64,000 nt of DNA from contig CAVPFB010000010.1 of assembly GCA_963703665.1 (NCBI GenBank), forward strand, positions 124,001 through 188,000, read 5' to 3'. Shown one piece after another: positions 53,485 to 63,929 of this stretch; the first letter of the stretch is position 1; each line of letters begins with the position of its first letter. The notes beneath the pieces are model-generated. The model made no database searches and had not been told where the DNA came from. It saw only the letters and a program-made list of their open reading frames with translations. The translations under genes and the position numbers were made by a program. This stretch comes from AP-15 sp963703665 (GTDB lineage Bacteria; Pseudomonadota; Alphaproteobacteria; ATCC43930; CGMCC-115725).

Positions 53485-54649
53485 GTGTTTACCAGCCTGA
53501 CCGACCAGCAGCGGCAATTCATCGGGACGGTGCGCGAACTCGCGCAAAACGAGTTCCGCGCCCGCGCGCTCAAATACATGGACGGGACCTTTCCGTGGGA
53601 GAACATGCGCCAACTCGCCGAATTGGGTGTGCTCGGCATGGCGGTGCCGGAGGACTATGGCGGGCTCGGGCTGCCGGTGTTCGACACGGCCCTGGTGCTC
53701 GAGGAGATCGCCAAGGTCTGCTATGTGACGGCGATGGCGGTCCTGGGCGAGGTCGGGGTGCAGACCCGGATCATCGCCGCCTATGCGCCCGAGCCGATCA
53801 AGCGGCGCATCCTGCCGGCGGTGGTCAGCGGCGACTGCCTGTTGGCGATCTGCATGACCGAGCCCGACGCCGGCACCGACGTCGCCAATTACCGGACCAA
53901 TGTCGACCGGGTCGGCAACCGGCTCAAGCTCAACGGGGTCAAGACCCTGATCAGCCGCGCCGAGGAGGCCGGCATGTTCGTCGTCTTCACCCGCATCGAC
54001 AAAAAGCCCGGTCGCGAGGGGATCGGCTGCGTGCTCGTTGAAAAAGGGACGCCCGGGTTTTCGGTCACCGGCACCTATCACACGATGGGCGGCGAAAACC
54101 TGCACGAGATCCGCTTTGACGACTGCGAATTGCCGCCCGAGAACCTGGTTCTGGAGGACGGGTTCCGGAAACTGCTGTCGGCCTTCAACACCCAACGCTG
54201 TTTGAACCCCAGCATCTCGCTGGGCCTCGCCGAGGGTGCGCTCGAAGAAGCGGTCAAATACGTCAAGGAGCGCCGGGCATTCGGCCGCGCTATCGCCGAT
54301 TTCCAGGGCATTTGCTGGAAGATCGCCGAGATGTACCGGGAGATCGAAGCGGCGCGCAGCGTGCTCTACCGCGCCTGCGCCACCGCCGATCCGTTCCCCG
54401 ACCCGCTTATTGGCGGCGGTCGCCAAGGTCACCTGCAACGAGATGGCGCTCAAGGTCACGAGCGAGGCGATCCAGGTGCATGGCGGCTATGGGTTTACCG
54501 ATGAGTTTCCGGTGTCGCGCTTCTACCGCGGCGCGCGCTACGGCACCTTGGGCGGCGGCACCAGCGAGACCCTGCGCGACCTGATCGGCAAGCGCGTGCT
54601 GGCCGGCCTCGACCCGGTCGACGGCATCCTCGGGCTCGGCATGTTCTGA
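53485..54649 (+). CDS. Acyl-CoA dehydrogenase (one frameshift)
   Basis: FAD enzyme that introduces a 2,3 double bond into an acyl-CoA. From a GTG at 53485 it reads FTSLTDQQRQFIGTVRELAQ, GVLGMAVPEDYGGLGLPVFD, ICMTEPDAGTDVANYRT, and GLAEGALEEAVKYVKERRAFGR. Near 54405 the frame moves (extra base in CTTATTGG) and continues LAAVAKVTCNEMALKVTSEA, IQVHGGYGFTDEFPVSRFYRG and TLGGGTSETLRDLIGKR. The usual catalytic Glu region lies in the GGYGFTDEFP segment. About 388 residues once corrected, normal length. Confidence 0.88.
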
Positions 54650-54789
54650 GTCCCGCCGGCGGCGCCGGCATGTTCCCGGTTCGCGAATGTCCAGGACTGA
54701 GCGTCAGACGACACGGAAAGCCGATCCCGTTTTTCTCCGTGCCCCCGGTGGCTCGGTGGTGCATTTTTGGGCGCGCATAGGAGCAGCGG

Positions 54790-56002
<1,213 letters not shown>

Positions 56003-56057
56003 GCCGCGCCAGCACCACGAGCGGGAAGCGCTATCTGAAAAGAGACAGGTAGGATCT

Positions 56058-56288
56058 GTGAATAATAATTCGAGTTTTAATTTGTCACCGCGCTTTACAC
56101 AACAACTCATCAACGACGGCTTCAAACCCGCCGGTTACTACGAAATCGACCAGGGAAACGCATGCAGAATTTTTGTCGAGAAAGAAGCCGGTGATTGGCA
56201 ATTCTGCGTCTATACACACGTCAGCTATGCTAACGGCGGCAAGCATGTCCGCATAGGAAAGAGCGAACTTCCTTCAGAGTTCGAATGA
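56058..56288 (+). CDS. Hypothetical small protein in trp-locus cassette
   Basis: A 76-residue protein from a GTG at 56058 preceded by GACAGGTAGGA. It reads MNNNSSFNLSPRFTQQLIND, then YYEIDQGNACRIFVEKEAGD and YTHVSYANGGKHVRIGKSEL. It is poor in GC relative to trpB/trpA and has no recognised family. Its stop overlaps the next start (ATGA). Probably cargo of the inserted cassette. Confidence 0.55.
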   Translation: MNNNSSFNLSPRFTQQLINDGFKPAGYYEIDQGNACRIFVEKEAGDWQFCVYTHVSYANGGKHVRIGKSELPSEFE

Positions 56289-56869
56289 ATTCATGGCCCC
56301 GGTTGATCGGACAGGCTCTGCAGCTCACGCCATCTCGAAATCGTCAGTTCAAGGGCGGCACGCCGCCATGGGAGGCGCAGGGATGGGTTGACTACACGGT
56401 TCCCTATGGTGGCCGCGGCTTGCTATTCGCCCAATGCGTCGAGTGGAGGCCGAGCTTAGAGGAGACCAAGGTCGCGCTGAGGCGTTTGGAAAGGCGACTT
56501 CAGGATAGCTATGACCCGCCCCTCTGCAACGACACTTCTGCGGGCCGCATATTGAAGGATCAATGGGTGAAAAGGCGCGGCCGGCCGATCGTGATCAGAA
56601 GACGCGAGGTAGTCATGACGAGGGTGAAGACCCGTATCCGCGTGGCACCCGATGGGATGCTCACCGGTCGTGCGCCGAGTTTTCCGGCGGGTGAACACGA
56701 TGCAGAGATTACTCTGCTGGATGATGGCGAGCCAGTGACGAACTCGCCAGTGGAGACCCTGCTTGCCCGCGTGCGTGCGATCCAAGCGGAGGTGGCGCGG
56801 TTGCCGGTACTCGATGCCCGGGATCCAGACGAGATCATTGGCTATAACAAACACGGTCATTTCGACTGA
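56285..56869 (+). CDS. VapB-like antitoxin, possibly with an N-terminal extension
   Basis: A 194-residue open frame. The last 84 residues, from an internal ATG at 56615 (GCGAGGTAGTC upstream), read MTRVKTRIRVAPDGMLTGRA, FPAGEHDAEITLLDDGEP and end PVLDARDPDEIIGYNKHGHFD split over the toxin-binding tail. The DPDEIIGYxxxG ending is typical of antitoxins paired with PIN toxins. The first 110 residues (GTPPWEAQGWVDYTVPYGGR, RLERRLQDSYDPPLCNDTSA) are a separate unknown region; they may be a distinct ORF in the same frame. The stop overlaps the toxin ATG. Confidence 0.7.
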   Translation: MNSWPRLIGQALQLTPSRNRQFKGGTPPWEAQGWVDYTVPYGGRGLLFAQCVEWRPSLEETKVALRRLERRLQDSYDPPLCNDTSAGRILKDQWVKRRGRPIVIRRREVVMTRVKTRIRVAPDGMLTGRAPSFPAGEHDAEITLLDDGEPVTNSPVETLLARVRAIQAEVARLPVLDARDPDEIIGYNKHGHFD

Positions 56870-57261
56870 TGGTTATCGACAGCTCGGCGCTGATTGCATT
56901 GCTGCTCGCCGAAGCCGAGACCGTTGGCTTTGTCGCCGCCATCGCCGCTGCCTCAACCCGCGTCGTGCGCGCGCCTACTTACGTCGAGACTGCGATCGTC
57001 ATCGTTGCCCGTTTGGGCTTGGAGGCCAAGGAGCAGCTCGATCGGCTTCTCAGTGAATTGGCTATAGAGGTCGCTCCGTTCACGCGCGATCAGGCCAACC
57101 TTGCTGTTGCCGCATATCGCCAATTTGGCAGGGGCAGCGGCCATGCCGCCGGATTGAACTTTGGCGACTGTTTCACCTACGCGCTGGCGAAGCTGAGAGG
57201 CGAGCCAGTACTGTTCAAAGGCAACGACTTTGCTCGAACCGATCTGCAAAGCGCCGTTTAG
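56869..57261 (+). CDS. vapC: VapC-family PIN-domain toxin
   Basis: A 130-residue PIN ribonuclease. The four acidic positions are visible: Asp in MVIDSSALIALLL, Glu in PTYVETAIVI, Asp in NFGDCFTYALA, and Asp in FKGNDFARTDL. Length and order are standard. It is translationally coupled to the antitoxin (TGATG). VapC toxins cut tRNA or rRNA. The gene ends only a few bases before the second trpB-end repeat, so the insertion boundary is close. Confidence 0.9.
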   Translation: MVIDSSALIALLLAEAETVGFVAAIAAASTRVVRAPTYVETAIVIVARLGLEAKEQLDRLLSELAIEVAPFTRDQANLAVAAYRQFGRGSGHAAGLNFGDCFTYALAKLRGEPVLFKGNDFARTDLQSAV

Positions 57262-57264
57262 CCG

Positions 57265-57321
57265 GGGCGACAAGGACATCTTCGCCGTCGCCGGGCATCT
57301 CGGGGTGACGCTGTGAGCCGC
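57265..57321 (+). repeat. Direct repeat of trpB 3' end, right copy
   Basis: GDKDIFAVAGHLGVTL and stop, followed by the trpA start in the usual GTGA overlap. It differs from the left copy at 8 of 57 bases, four of them in the last two codons before the stop. The divergence means the copies did not arise by a simple recent tandem duplication. Confidence 0.85.
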
Positions 57322-58152
57322 ATCGAAGCGCGCTTTGCGGTGCTGCGCGGCGAGGGGCGGGCCGGGCTCGTCGCTTATTTGACCGCCGGCGACCCCGACC
57401 CCGACACTTCAGCCCGGCTGTTTGCCGGTCTCCCCCCGGCGGGCGCCGATCTGATCGAGATCGGCATGCCGTTTTCCGACCCGATGGCCGACGGCCCGGC
57501 GATCCAGGATGCCGGCCAGCGGGCGTTGCGGGCGGGGATGACCCTGCGCGGCACCCTCGCGCTGGTGCGCGGGCTGCGCCGCGATGACGATGCGACGCCG
57601 ATCGTGCTGATGGGCTATTTCAATCCGATCTACCGCTACGGCGCCGAAAGGTTCGTCGGCGAAGCGGTCGAGGCCGGGGTCGACGGGGTCATCGTCGTCG
57701 ATCTGCCGCCCGAGGAGGACGCCGAGCTCTCCGATCCGGCGCGCAAGGCGGGTCTCGATGTAATCCGGCTGGCGACGCCGACCAGCGACGAGCGGCGCCT
57801 GCCCCGGATTGTCGAGGGCGCCAGCGGTTTTCTCTATTACGTCGCGATCGCCGGGATCACCGGGACGCGCCCGGCCGATACCAGCGCGGTCGCCGCCGCG
57901 GTCGCGCGCTTGCGCCGGTTCACCTCGCTGCCGGTCGCGGTCGGCTTCGGCATCAAGAACCCGGAGCAGGCCGCCGCGGTCGCGCGCACCGCCGATGCTG
58001 CCGTTGTCGGCTCGTCCCTGGTGCAGCGTCTCGCCCTCAACCTCGATCCCGCTGGCCGCGCCATGCCCGGCCTTGTCGACGCCGTACTGGCCGACGTTCG
58101 CGGATTGGCAGCGGGAATCAGGGCGGCACGGTTGGATCCGGGTTCGCTCTAG
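57313..58152 (+). CDS. trpA: Tryptophan synthase alpha subunit
   Basis: Cleaves indole-3-glycerol phosphate to indole, passed to TrpB. 279 residues from a GTG at 57313: SRIEARFAVLRGEGRAGLVAYLTAGDPDP; the catalytic Glu is in DLIEIGMPFSDPMADGPAIQ and the Asp in GVIVVDLPPEED. FLYYVAIAGITGTRP and VGFGIKNPEQA complete the TIM barrel. Its start overlaps the stop of the short trpB-end repeat, as trpA does with trpB in intact operons. It converges with the small membrane protein gene with a 4-base overlap. Confidence 0.95.
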   Translation: MSRIEARFAVLRGEGRAGLVAYLTAGDPDPDTSARLFAGLPPAGADLIEIGMPFSDPMADGPAIQDAGQRALRAGMTLRGTLALVRGLRRDDDATPIVLMGYFNPIYRYGAERFVGEAVEAGVDGVIVVDLPPEEDAELSDPARKAGLDVIRLATPTSDERRLPRIVEGASGFLYYVAIAGITGTRPADTSAVAAAVARLRRFTSLPVAVGFGIKNPEQAAAVARTADAAVVGSSLVQRLALNLDPAGRAMPGLVDAVLADVRGLAAGIRAARLDPGSL

Positions 58153-58520
58153 CCGAGCGCAATCAGCGCCCAGAGCACCACGAGGCCGGCGATCGCGCAG
58201 CCCGCATGGGCGCCGACGAGCGCGCCGCTCGGACGCCGACGGCGCGACGAGACCGCGGCGATCGCCAGGCCGAGTACCAGGGCGAGCGCCAGCAGTCCCG
58301 CAGCGGCGCGGCCGAACCCGGCGGTGCCCATCGCGCTCTGCGGCCGCCCCCCGCCGAGAGCGAGCAGCAGCACGGCGAGGCTCGCCGCGCCGACGCCGCC
58401 GTGGAGGGCCGGTATCGCCGGATGCGGCGGTCTCGCGCCGACGCCCCGCAGAGAGAGCAGCGCCAAGGCGAGCCCCAACAGGCCGGCCGCGCACAAGACC
58501 CCAAAGGCAAGGTCCATCAT
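58149..58520 (-). CDS. Small polytopic membrane protein
   Basis: A 123-residue protein with four hydrophobic helices: LAFGVLCAAGLLGLALALL, GGVGAASLAVLLLALGG, AAAGLLALALVLGLAIAAV and GCAIAGLVVLWALIALG. There are few charged residues apart from short loops (SSRRRRP). No family is recognised. The stop overlaps trpA's end on the opposite strand. Confidence 0.6.
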   Translation of the reverse strand: MMDLAFGVLCAAGLLGLALALLSLRGVGARPPHPAIPALHGGVGAASLAVLLLALGGGRPQSAMGTAGFGRAAAGLLALALVLGLAIAAVSSRRRRPSGALVGAHAGCAIAGLVVLWALIALG

Positions 58521-59096
58521 CGCTTGCGCAGACCCTCGTTCGCTGTTGCGAGGGTATCACCGGCCCCGCTTACGCCCGGCGGGCCGGGTGAGCCTTACAT
58601 CACGACATTGCCAGGGTTGGCCCGGCACCGAAACGCCCTGCGAGGCTCGATCATACGACACATCAGGTCGACGATCCGGATCGTGCGGAGATCGGCGGCA
58701 GCGAGTCGGATAGCCGCATCGAGCGGTGAGATGTGCTGTTGTTGTACCGGCGGTGGGGCAGGCAAGTCCCGGATGCGCACACGGTCCCGAGCGACGAAAA
58801 TTCGGGGACTGCCCAGGGGTCTAAAAAGTTAAGTATTAATATTGCGTAATTAACCATCAATATTGTGGATGTTTTTATCTTTCCGGCGTTATCAAGAACG
58901 CGGCGAAGGCAGCCGAATGTTCAGGCTCAACGTGGCGAAGTGTCGTCCAAGAGCAGTCCCGGGCATGGCTCCATCGGCAGCGACTGAAGCGATTGGGCCG
59001 GAATTATTCAAATCATGCAGCGAGATCAAAATCAGACCGCGGTCGCCCACCGCGCGCGAGGGATCAGGACCGTCAAGGCCGCTGATCGCGGGAACG
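58521..59096. other. Intergenic region and leader of the SciP-like gene
   Basis: About 575 bases. Its right half has a marked AT-rich block (58825-58880: AAAAAGTTAAGTATTAATAT and onward) with a CtrA-like half-site. A plus-strand frame runs in from 58863 ahead of the SciP start but shows no conservation. No other gene is supported. Confidence 0.4.
58850..58857 (+). promoter_or_regulatory. CtrA-like half-site TTAACCAT
   Basis: TTAACCAT matches the 8-base CtrA half-site of alphaproteobacteria; further TTAA boxes lie at 58829 and 58836, though not at the exact 7-base spacing. It is about 240 bases upstream of the SciP-like gene, which in Caulobacter belongs to the CtrA circuit. Confidence 0.4.
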
Positions 59097-59378
59097 ATGG
59101 CTCTCTGGGCCGCGGTTGAAACGGCTGGTCCGATGGCCGAGCTGCCGCCGCCCGACGTCAAGCGATGGACGATCCGCCGCAAGGCTGCGGTGGTGACCGC
59201 CGTCGCCGAGGGAGTGCTGACCCGAGAGGAAGCCTGCCGCCGCTACCAGCTGTCGGAAGAGGAGTTCGTCAGTTGGCAGCGAGCGTTCGAGGCTCACGGT
59301 CTGCCCGGTCTGCGCTCGACCAGGCTGCAGCAATATCGTGGCTCCGCCCCCCGCCGTGGCGACAAGCCTGATCGCTGA
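59097..59378 (+). CDS. sciP: SciP-like (DUF1153) CtrA-circuit regulator
   Basis: A 93-residue protein from ATG 59097, the same length as Caulobacter SciP. It reads AELPPPDVKRWTIRRKAAVV, then GVLTREEACRRYQLSEEEFVSWQRAF as a helix-turn-helix, and GLPGLRSTRLQQYR, all near-identical to DUF1153. SciP binds CtrA and blocks transcription of CtrA targets in G1. The usual C-terminal end is QQYR; here 13 more residues (GSAPRRGDKPDR) follow. The longer frame from 58863 is not conserved. Confidence 0.9.
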   Translation: MALWAAVETAGPMAELPPPDVKRWTIRRKAAVVTAVAEGVLTREEACRRYQLSEEEFVSWQRAFEAHGLPGLRSTRLQQYRGSAPRRGDKPDR

Positions 59379-59420
59379 CGAGAGCCCTCAAGCGCCTGCG
59401 GCACGTAGCCGCAGTTTCCA

Positions 59421-60764
59421 TTACTGATAAATGGCGCAGCGCTCCGGTGCGGCTTTGCCGCGAAGCGCAATCACCGCGACCAGCGCCGCCAGCGCCACGG
59501 CGATCAACGGGCCGAGAGGCAGGCGCCAGCTGCTGGTCGTGCCTTGCGGATAGAGGCTGAGGACATAAAGCCCCGCGAGCGCCGCGGTAGCCCATTCGGG
59601 GACTCGGTATTTCCCCTCGCAGCGCATCAGCCAGGCTGCGGCTACCCCGGCCAGCACCAGATCATAAAACAGCGCCAGCGGGACCGCGACCAGCGTCGCC
59701 GAAACGAGGCTCGCGGCACGGATCGGCAGCGGCAGTCCACGACGCCATACGACTGCCACAAAAACGGCTGCCGTCAGCGTCGCGGCGATCTGCACGCTGT
59801 ACGCGAGAATCGGGGGTGCGCCGATCTGGCGCGCCGCCCCGAACGGGGTGACAAAGACCCGGAATGCGATCCGGCCGGATTCGTAAACGGCGTGCGATCC
59901 GCCGAACGCCCTCAGGAAAGCCTGCCATGTCTCCGGCCCGAAAACCGCCAGCGACAGCAGACACAGCCCCGCAGCGCAGGCGAAGGCCGCGGTGAAGGCC
60001 CGCCACCGCCCGCCGGCGGTGAGCGCCACCGGGACCAGCAGCGCGAAATGCGGTTTGCAGCAGAGGGCGCCGAACAACATTCCCGCGATCCATGGGCGGC
60101 GGTCGACGAGCAGGGTCGCGGCAGCGAGCAATCCTGCGGTCAGCAAGCCGTTTTGCCCCAGGCCGATGGTCCACAAGACCGGCGGAAAGGCGAGGATCGG
60201 CACCAGGACGGCCCAGCCGGGCCGGCCGAGGATCCGGCGGATCGCGAACAGATAAAGGCCGAGTGTCGCCGCCTCGAACACGACGAACGCCGGCAGGTAC
60301 GGCAGTCTGGCGAGGCCGGCGCACAGGAGCAGGAACACTGGCGGGTAATAAAAGAAGTTGTAGACGATCCCGGGCTCGGTCGCGCGCTGCTCGGCGGCAT
60401 AGTGGGCGGCCCGATCATAGGCAAGCGCCGGGGTGCCGGCGTCCGCCAGGCTGCCGGCTGCATAGAAGCTGGAAAAATCGGTGCTCGTGGGCTTCGTCAG
60501 CGGCACGATCAGGCCATAGGTCCCGGCCGTAATAAACCCGAAGCCGGCGATTTCGAGCGCCAGCAAAATGCCGCACAGAGTCAACACACGGCGGCGGCCA
60601 AGCAATCGGCGCGGTGCGCCCGGCGAGACCGATCCGCGCGGTGCGCCCGTCACCTGTTCAACGGCAGCGCTCACGCGCGCGACACCGCGCGAGGTCAGCA
60701 ATTCCGCGGCAATGCGACGAATGAATACCGACGCGACCGTAAACACCCCGCCGATGTCCTTCAC
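59421..60764 (-). CDS. Glycosyltransferase family 87 (DUF2029) membrane protein
   Basis: A 447-residue protein with about ten membrane helices. The conserved luminal loop near residue 95 reads TSTDFSSFYAAGSLADAGTPALAYD, with the DF/FY acidic motif typical of GT87 polyprenol-phosphate-sugar-dependent mannosyltransferases. VYNFFYYPPVFLLLC and WTIGLGQNGLLTAGLLAAA are further family marks. It would act at the periplasmic side of the inner membrane. Adjacent Flp pilin genes suggest nothing specific. Confidence 0.88.
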   Translation of the reverse strand: MKDIGGVFTVASVFIRRIAAELLTSRGVARVSAAVEQVTGAPRGSVSPGAPRRLLGRRRVLTLCGILLALEIAGFGFITAGTYGLIVPLTKPTSTDFSSFYAAGSLADAGTPALAYDRAAHYAAEQRATEPGIVYNFFYYPPVFLLLCAGLARLPYLPAFVVFEAATLGLYLFAIRRILGRPGWAVLVPILAFPPVLWTIGLGQNGLLTAGLLAAATLLVDRRPWIAGMLFGALCCKPHFALLVPVALTAGGRWRAFTAAFACAAGLCLLSLAVFGPETWQAFLRAFGGSHAVYESGRIAFRVFVTPFGAARQIGAPPILAYSVQIAATLTAAVFVAVVWRRGLPLPIRAASLVSATLVAVPLALFYDLVLAGVAAAWLMRCEGKYRVPEWATAALAGLYVLSLYPQGTTSSWRLPLGPLIAVALAALVAVIALRGKAAPERCAIYQ

Positions 60765-60823
60765 CGCCCAGAGCGTAGAGACAGGCTGTCGAGCTCAGGT
60801 GGGCTCGGTGGCATGGCTTCCCT

Positions 60824-60985
60824 TCAAACGCTGCCGGCAATATCGCTGAATGACGTACTGAGGTTGGTGCCGAGCAACTGCCAGGCGACGATGCACACGA
60901 CAGCGACGAGCGCTGCGATCAACCCATACTCGATCGCCGTCACCCCGCAATCGTCACCAACCATCTGCAAGATCAGGCCAACCAT
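60824..60985 (-). CDS. Flp/Fap pilin component
   Basis: A 53-residue Flp-type prepilin. From ATG 60983-60985 (GGAGGATCACG ribosome site) it reads MVGLILQMVGDDCGVTAIEY, where the prepilin peptidase cuts after Gly, then GLIAALVAVVCIVAWQLLG. The E-Y pair at positions +4/+5 after the cut is standard. It matches the pilin at 61850-62011 at most positions. No tad assembly genes are in the window. Confidence 0.9.
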   Translation of the reverse strand: MVGLILQMVGDDCGVTAIEYGLIAALVAVVCIVAWQLLGTNLSTSFSDIAGSV

Positions 60986-61525
60986 CGTGATCCTCCTGCG
61001 CTTTGATAACGCGCAGTCTCGGGGCAAGAGCTTGATGGAGTCTTAAGGTCTGACCTGAAATGAAGTGAACGAGGCCGACTGTGTCGCCGTCCCCTTCGCG
61101 AAAGCGCGGGCCCGGGGCTTCTCTGGCCTGAACCGGCAACGATGAGACCCACCGCAGCTGCACGCACCTTGCGAAACGGGAGCCCTCCACATCCAGGTCT
61201 CCCCTTTCGCGCAAGGGCTTTCCGGGGAAAGTTCTGCGGCTGCAAAAGTGGAGGAATTGACTCCTCCATTCCGTCTTGGCCGGGCTTGGTCCGCGTAAGG
61301 CGATTGCACCTTGTCCAGAACCGGGTTCGAGCACGGTTTGCTGGAATCCGGCTTTTCCCCGGACAGCGCTGCGCTTGCGCGAGACGACGGCCAAATTTTG
61401 GCCGGAGTGGCGGCGCTCTGGGCCGATGGTCCATAGCAAGGCTGACAAGGAGCTAAGCCGGACCGGCTTAGGCCGAGCATCGCCCCCCAATCCGGGACGG
61501 TGGACCGGTTCTTGCCGGTTCGACC

Positions 61526-61738
61526 TTAAAACCCGGTGAGCAGCGAGCCGAACAGACCGCTGACCGAGGTGCCCAGGGCCGTCACCGCGCCGACGATGAC
61601 GATCGCCACCAACCCGGCAATGAAGGCGTACTCGATGGCTGTGACACCGGTATCGCTTGCGGCGAGCTTCGCGAACAGCGCAACGATCCGGCTGCACAGC
61701 AGCGGACCACGCGCGGATTGCGGCCGGTAACCGGGCAT
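61526..61738 (-). CDS. Flp/Fap pilin component, divergent
   Basis: About 70 residues. The processing site is SDTGVTAIEYAFIAGLVAIV, followed by GAVTALGTSVSGLFGSLL. The helix is like its neighbours but the C-terminus differs. The start is uncertain: the open frame reaches 61792, an ATG at 61738 gives MPGYRPQSARG, and a later GTG would give a short leader. A separate pilin subtype is possible. Confidence 0.8.
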   Translation of the reverse strand: MPGYRPQSARGPLLCSRIVALFAKLAASDTGVTAIEYAFIAGLVAIVIVGAVTALGTSVSGLFGSLLTGF

Positions 61739-61849
61739 CCCATCGCCGATATCCCCATCGCCTTCAGGCTCGGGAGCGATGCGGCGGGTCACCGCTCGAC
61801 GCCGCGACCGGTGTCGTCGAGCGTGGACCGGCAGCGATTTATCGTGCGC

Positions 61850-62011
61850 TCAGACGCTGTTGGCGATGCCGCTGAATGAGGTGCTGAGATCCGTGCCGAG
61901 CAACCTCCATGCGGTGATGCAGACGACCGCCACGAGGGCGGCGATCAGCCCGTATTCGATCGCAGTGACACCGGTCTCGTCCTTGATCAGGTTCGTAAAA
62001 AGCGCACGCAT
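61850..62011 (-). CDS. Flp/Fap pilin component
   Basis: A 53-residue gene from ATG 62009-62011 to TGA 61850-61852. It reads MRALFTNLIKDETGVTAIEY, then GLIAALVAVVCITAWRLLGT and DLSTSFSGIANSV. The Gly before VTAIEY is the prepilin cut site. It is a close paralog of the gene at 60824-60985. CTGGGAGAACC lies just before the ATG as a ribosome site. Confidence 0.9.
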   Translation of the reverse strand: MRALFTNLIKDETGVTAIEYGLIAALVAVVCITAWRLLGTDLSTSFSGIANSV

Positions 62012-62069
62012 CGCGGTTCTCCCAGGGTTTGATCAGAGGGCAGCATCGGCCCGAACACTTTATGACACA

Positions 62070-63929
62070 TTAACCCGCGGGACAATTTTCGGGCGGTTGC
62101 GCGCCGGTCACGACGGCGATGACGGCGATGCCGTAGCGGTCGAGCTTGCTGCGGCCGATGCCGGGGATTTGGGCGAGGGCGGCGAGGGTCGATGGGCGGC
62201 GGCGGGCGACCTCGATCAGGGTCGCGTCGTGAAAGATCACGTAGGGCGGCAGCTGCTGTTGGCGCGCCTGCGCGAGGCGCCAAGCTCGCAACGCCTCCCA
62301 TAGCTGCTGTGCAGCCGGATCGAGACCGGCGCCTGCCGGAGCCGCCTTGGGATCGCGCGCACGGGCCCGATCGCGTCGCTCTCGCTGCGGGTCGAGGCGG
62401 AAATGCACGGTCTTGGTCCCGCGCAGGATGTCCGGCGCGGCCGGCGCCAGGGACAGACCGCCATGTCCGGCGACGTCTGGGATGACGATCCCCTGCGCCA
62501 CCAGCTGGCGGTAGACTGAGAGCCAGCCGCGGCGGTCGAGCTCGCGGCCGACCCCAAAAGTCTTCAGCCGGTCATGCCCCAGCCGCCTGATCCGCTCGTT
62601 GTCGATGCCGAGCAGCACATCGGCGAGGTAATGCGCGCCAAAGCGCTGCCCGGTGCGGTAAACGGCGGAAAGCGCCTTTTGCGCGGCGACGGTTCCGTCC
62701 CAGGTTTCGGCCGGCTCGCGGCAATTGTCGCAGTTGCCGCAAGGCGGGTGGTCGGGCTCGCCGAAATAGCCGAGCAGCACCTGGCGCCGGCACGAGACCG
62801 CTTCGCAATAGCCGATCAATGCCTCGATCTTCTGCCGCTCGATGCGGCGCTGGCGCTCGCCCGCCTCGCCGGTGTCGACCAGCCGCAGCAAATTCATCAC
62901 GTCGGCGATGCCGTAGGTCATCCACGCGTCGGCCGGCAGCCCGTCACGCCCGGCGCGGCCGGTCTCCTGGTAATAGGCTTCGAGGTTTTTCGGCGCGTCG
63001 AGATGGGCGACAAAGCGGACGTTGGGCTTGTCGATGCCCATGCCAAACGCGATCGTCGCGGCGACGACAACGCCCTCCTCGCGCAGAAACCGCTCCTGGT
63101 TGCGCTCGCGCACGGCACTGTCGAGACCGGCGTGATAAGGCAGGGCGATGCGCCCGCGGGCGGCGAGCCAGGCGGCCGTTTCGTCGACCGCCTTGCGGGT
63201 GAAGCAGTAGACGATGCCGGCGTCGCCGGGATGCTCCTCGGCGAGAAATCGCCATAGCTGGTCGAGCGGGCTGCGCTTGGCGACGACGCGATAATAAAGG
63301 TTCGGGCGGTCGTAGCCGGCGGCGAACACCGGAGCATGGCCCAGCCCGAGCTGGGCGATGATGTCGCGCCGCGTCGGCTCATCCGCGGTCGCGGTCAGCG
63401 CCAACAGCGGCACCTGTGGAAAGCGCTGTTTCAGCACCGAGAGCTGCTGGTATTCGGGACGGAAATCGTGGCCCCACCGCGAGATGCAATGCGCTTCGTC
63501 GACCGCGAAGAGGGCGAGCCGGGAGCGCCCGAGGAGGTCGAGGCAGCGCGGGGTCAACAGGCGCTCGGGCGACACGTAGACGAGGTCGAGCGCGCCATCG
63601 CCGACTGCTTGCTCGATCGCCGCCGCCTCGCGCGGCGTGAGGCGCGAGTTCAGCGCGGCGGCGCGCACCCCGGCCTGGCCCAGCGCATCGACCTGGTCCT
63701 TCATCAGCGCGATCAGCGGCGAGACGACGACGCCGAGGCCCGGGCGCAGCAGCGCCGGCACCTGGTAGCACAAGGATTTGCCGCCCCCGGTCGGCATCAG
63801 CACCACCGCGTCGCCGCCGGCGAGGACATGCTCGATCACCGCCCGCTGCGAACCGCGAAAGCTGTCGAAACCGAAAATCGCGCGCAACACGCTTTCGAGG
63901 GTCTGCTTTCCGGTCTCGGCGCCGCTCAT
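62070..63929 (-). CDS. recQ: ATP-dependent DNA helicase RecQ
   Basis: 3'-5' DNA helicase, 619 residues from ATG 63927-63929. Helicase motifs in order: I LMPTGGGKSLCYQVPAL, II AVDEAHCISRWGHDFRPEY, III LALTATAD, IV YCFTRKAVDE, V AFGMGIDKPNVRFVAH, VI YYQETGRAGRDG. The zinc-binding part reads CEAVSCRRQ and CGNCDNC, followed by the winged-helix and an HRDC domain (PPYVIFHDATLIEVARRRP, IPGIGRSKLDRYG). It is intact with standard RecQ layout. It acts in recombination and fork repair. Confidence 0.96.
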   Translation of the reverse strand: MSGAETGKQTLESVLRAIFGFDSFRGSQRAVIEHVLAGGDAVVLMPTGGGKSLCYQVPALLRPGLGVVVSPLIALMKDQVDALGQAGVRAAALNSRLTPREAAAIEQAVGDGALDLVYVSPERLLTPRCLDLLGRSRLALFAVDEAHCISRWGHDFRPEYQQLSVLKQRFPQVPLLALTATADEPTRRDIIAQLGLGHAPVFAAGYDRPNLYYRVVAKRSPLDQLWRFLAEEHPGDAGIVYCFTRKAVDETAAWLAARGRIALPYHAGLDSAVRERNQERFLREEGVVVAATIAFGMGIDKPNVRFVAHLDAPKNLEAYYQETGRAGRDGLPADAWMTYGIADVMNLLRLVDTGEAGERQRRIERQKIEALIGYCEAVSCRRQVLLGYFGEPDHPPCGNCDNCREPAETWDGTVAAQKALSAVYRTGQRFGAHYLADVLLGIDNERIRRLGHDRLKTFGVGRELDRRGWLSVYRQLVAQGIVIPDVAGHGGLSLAPAAPDILRGTKTVHFRLDPQRERRDRARARDPKAAPAGAGLDPAAQQLWEALRAWRLAQARQQQLPPYVIFHDATLIEVARRRPSTLAALAQIPGIGRSKLDRYGIAVIAVVTGAQPPENCPAG

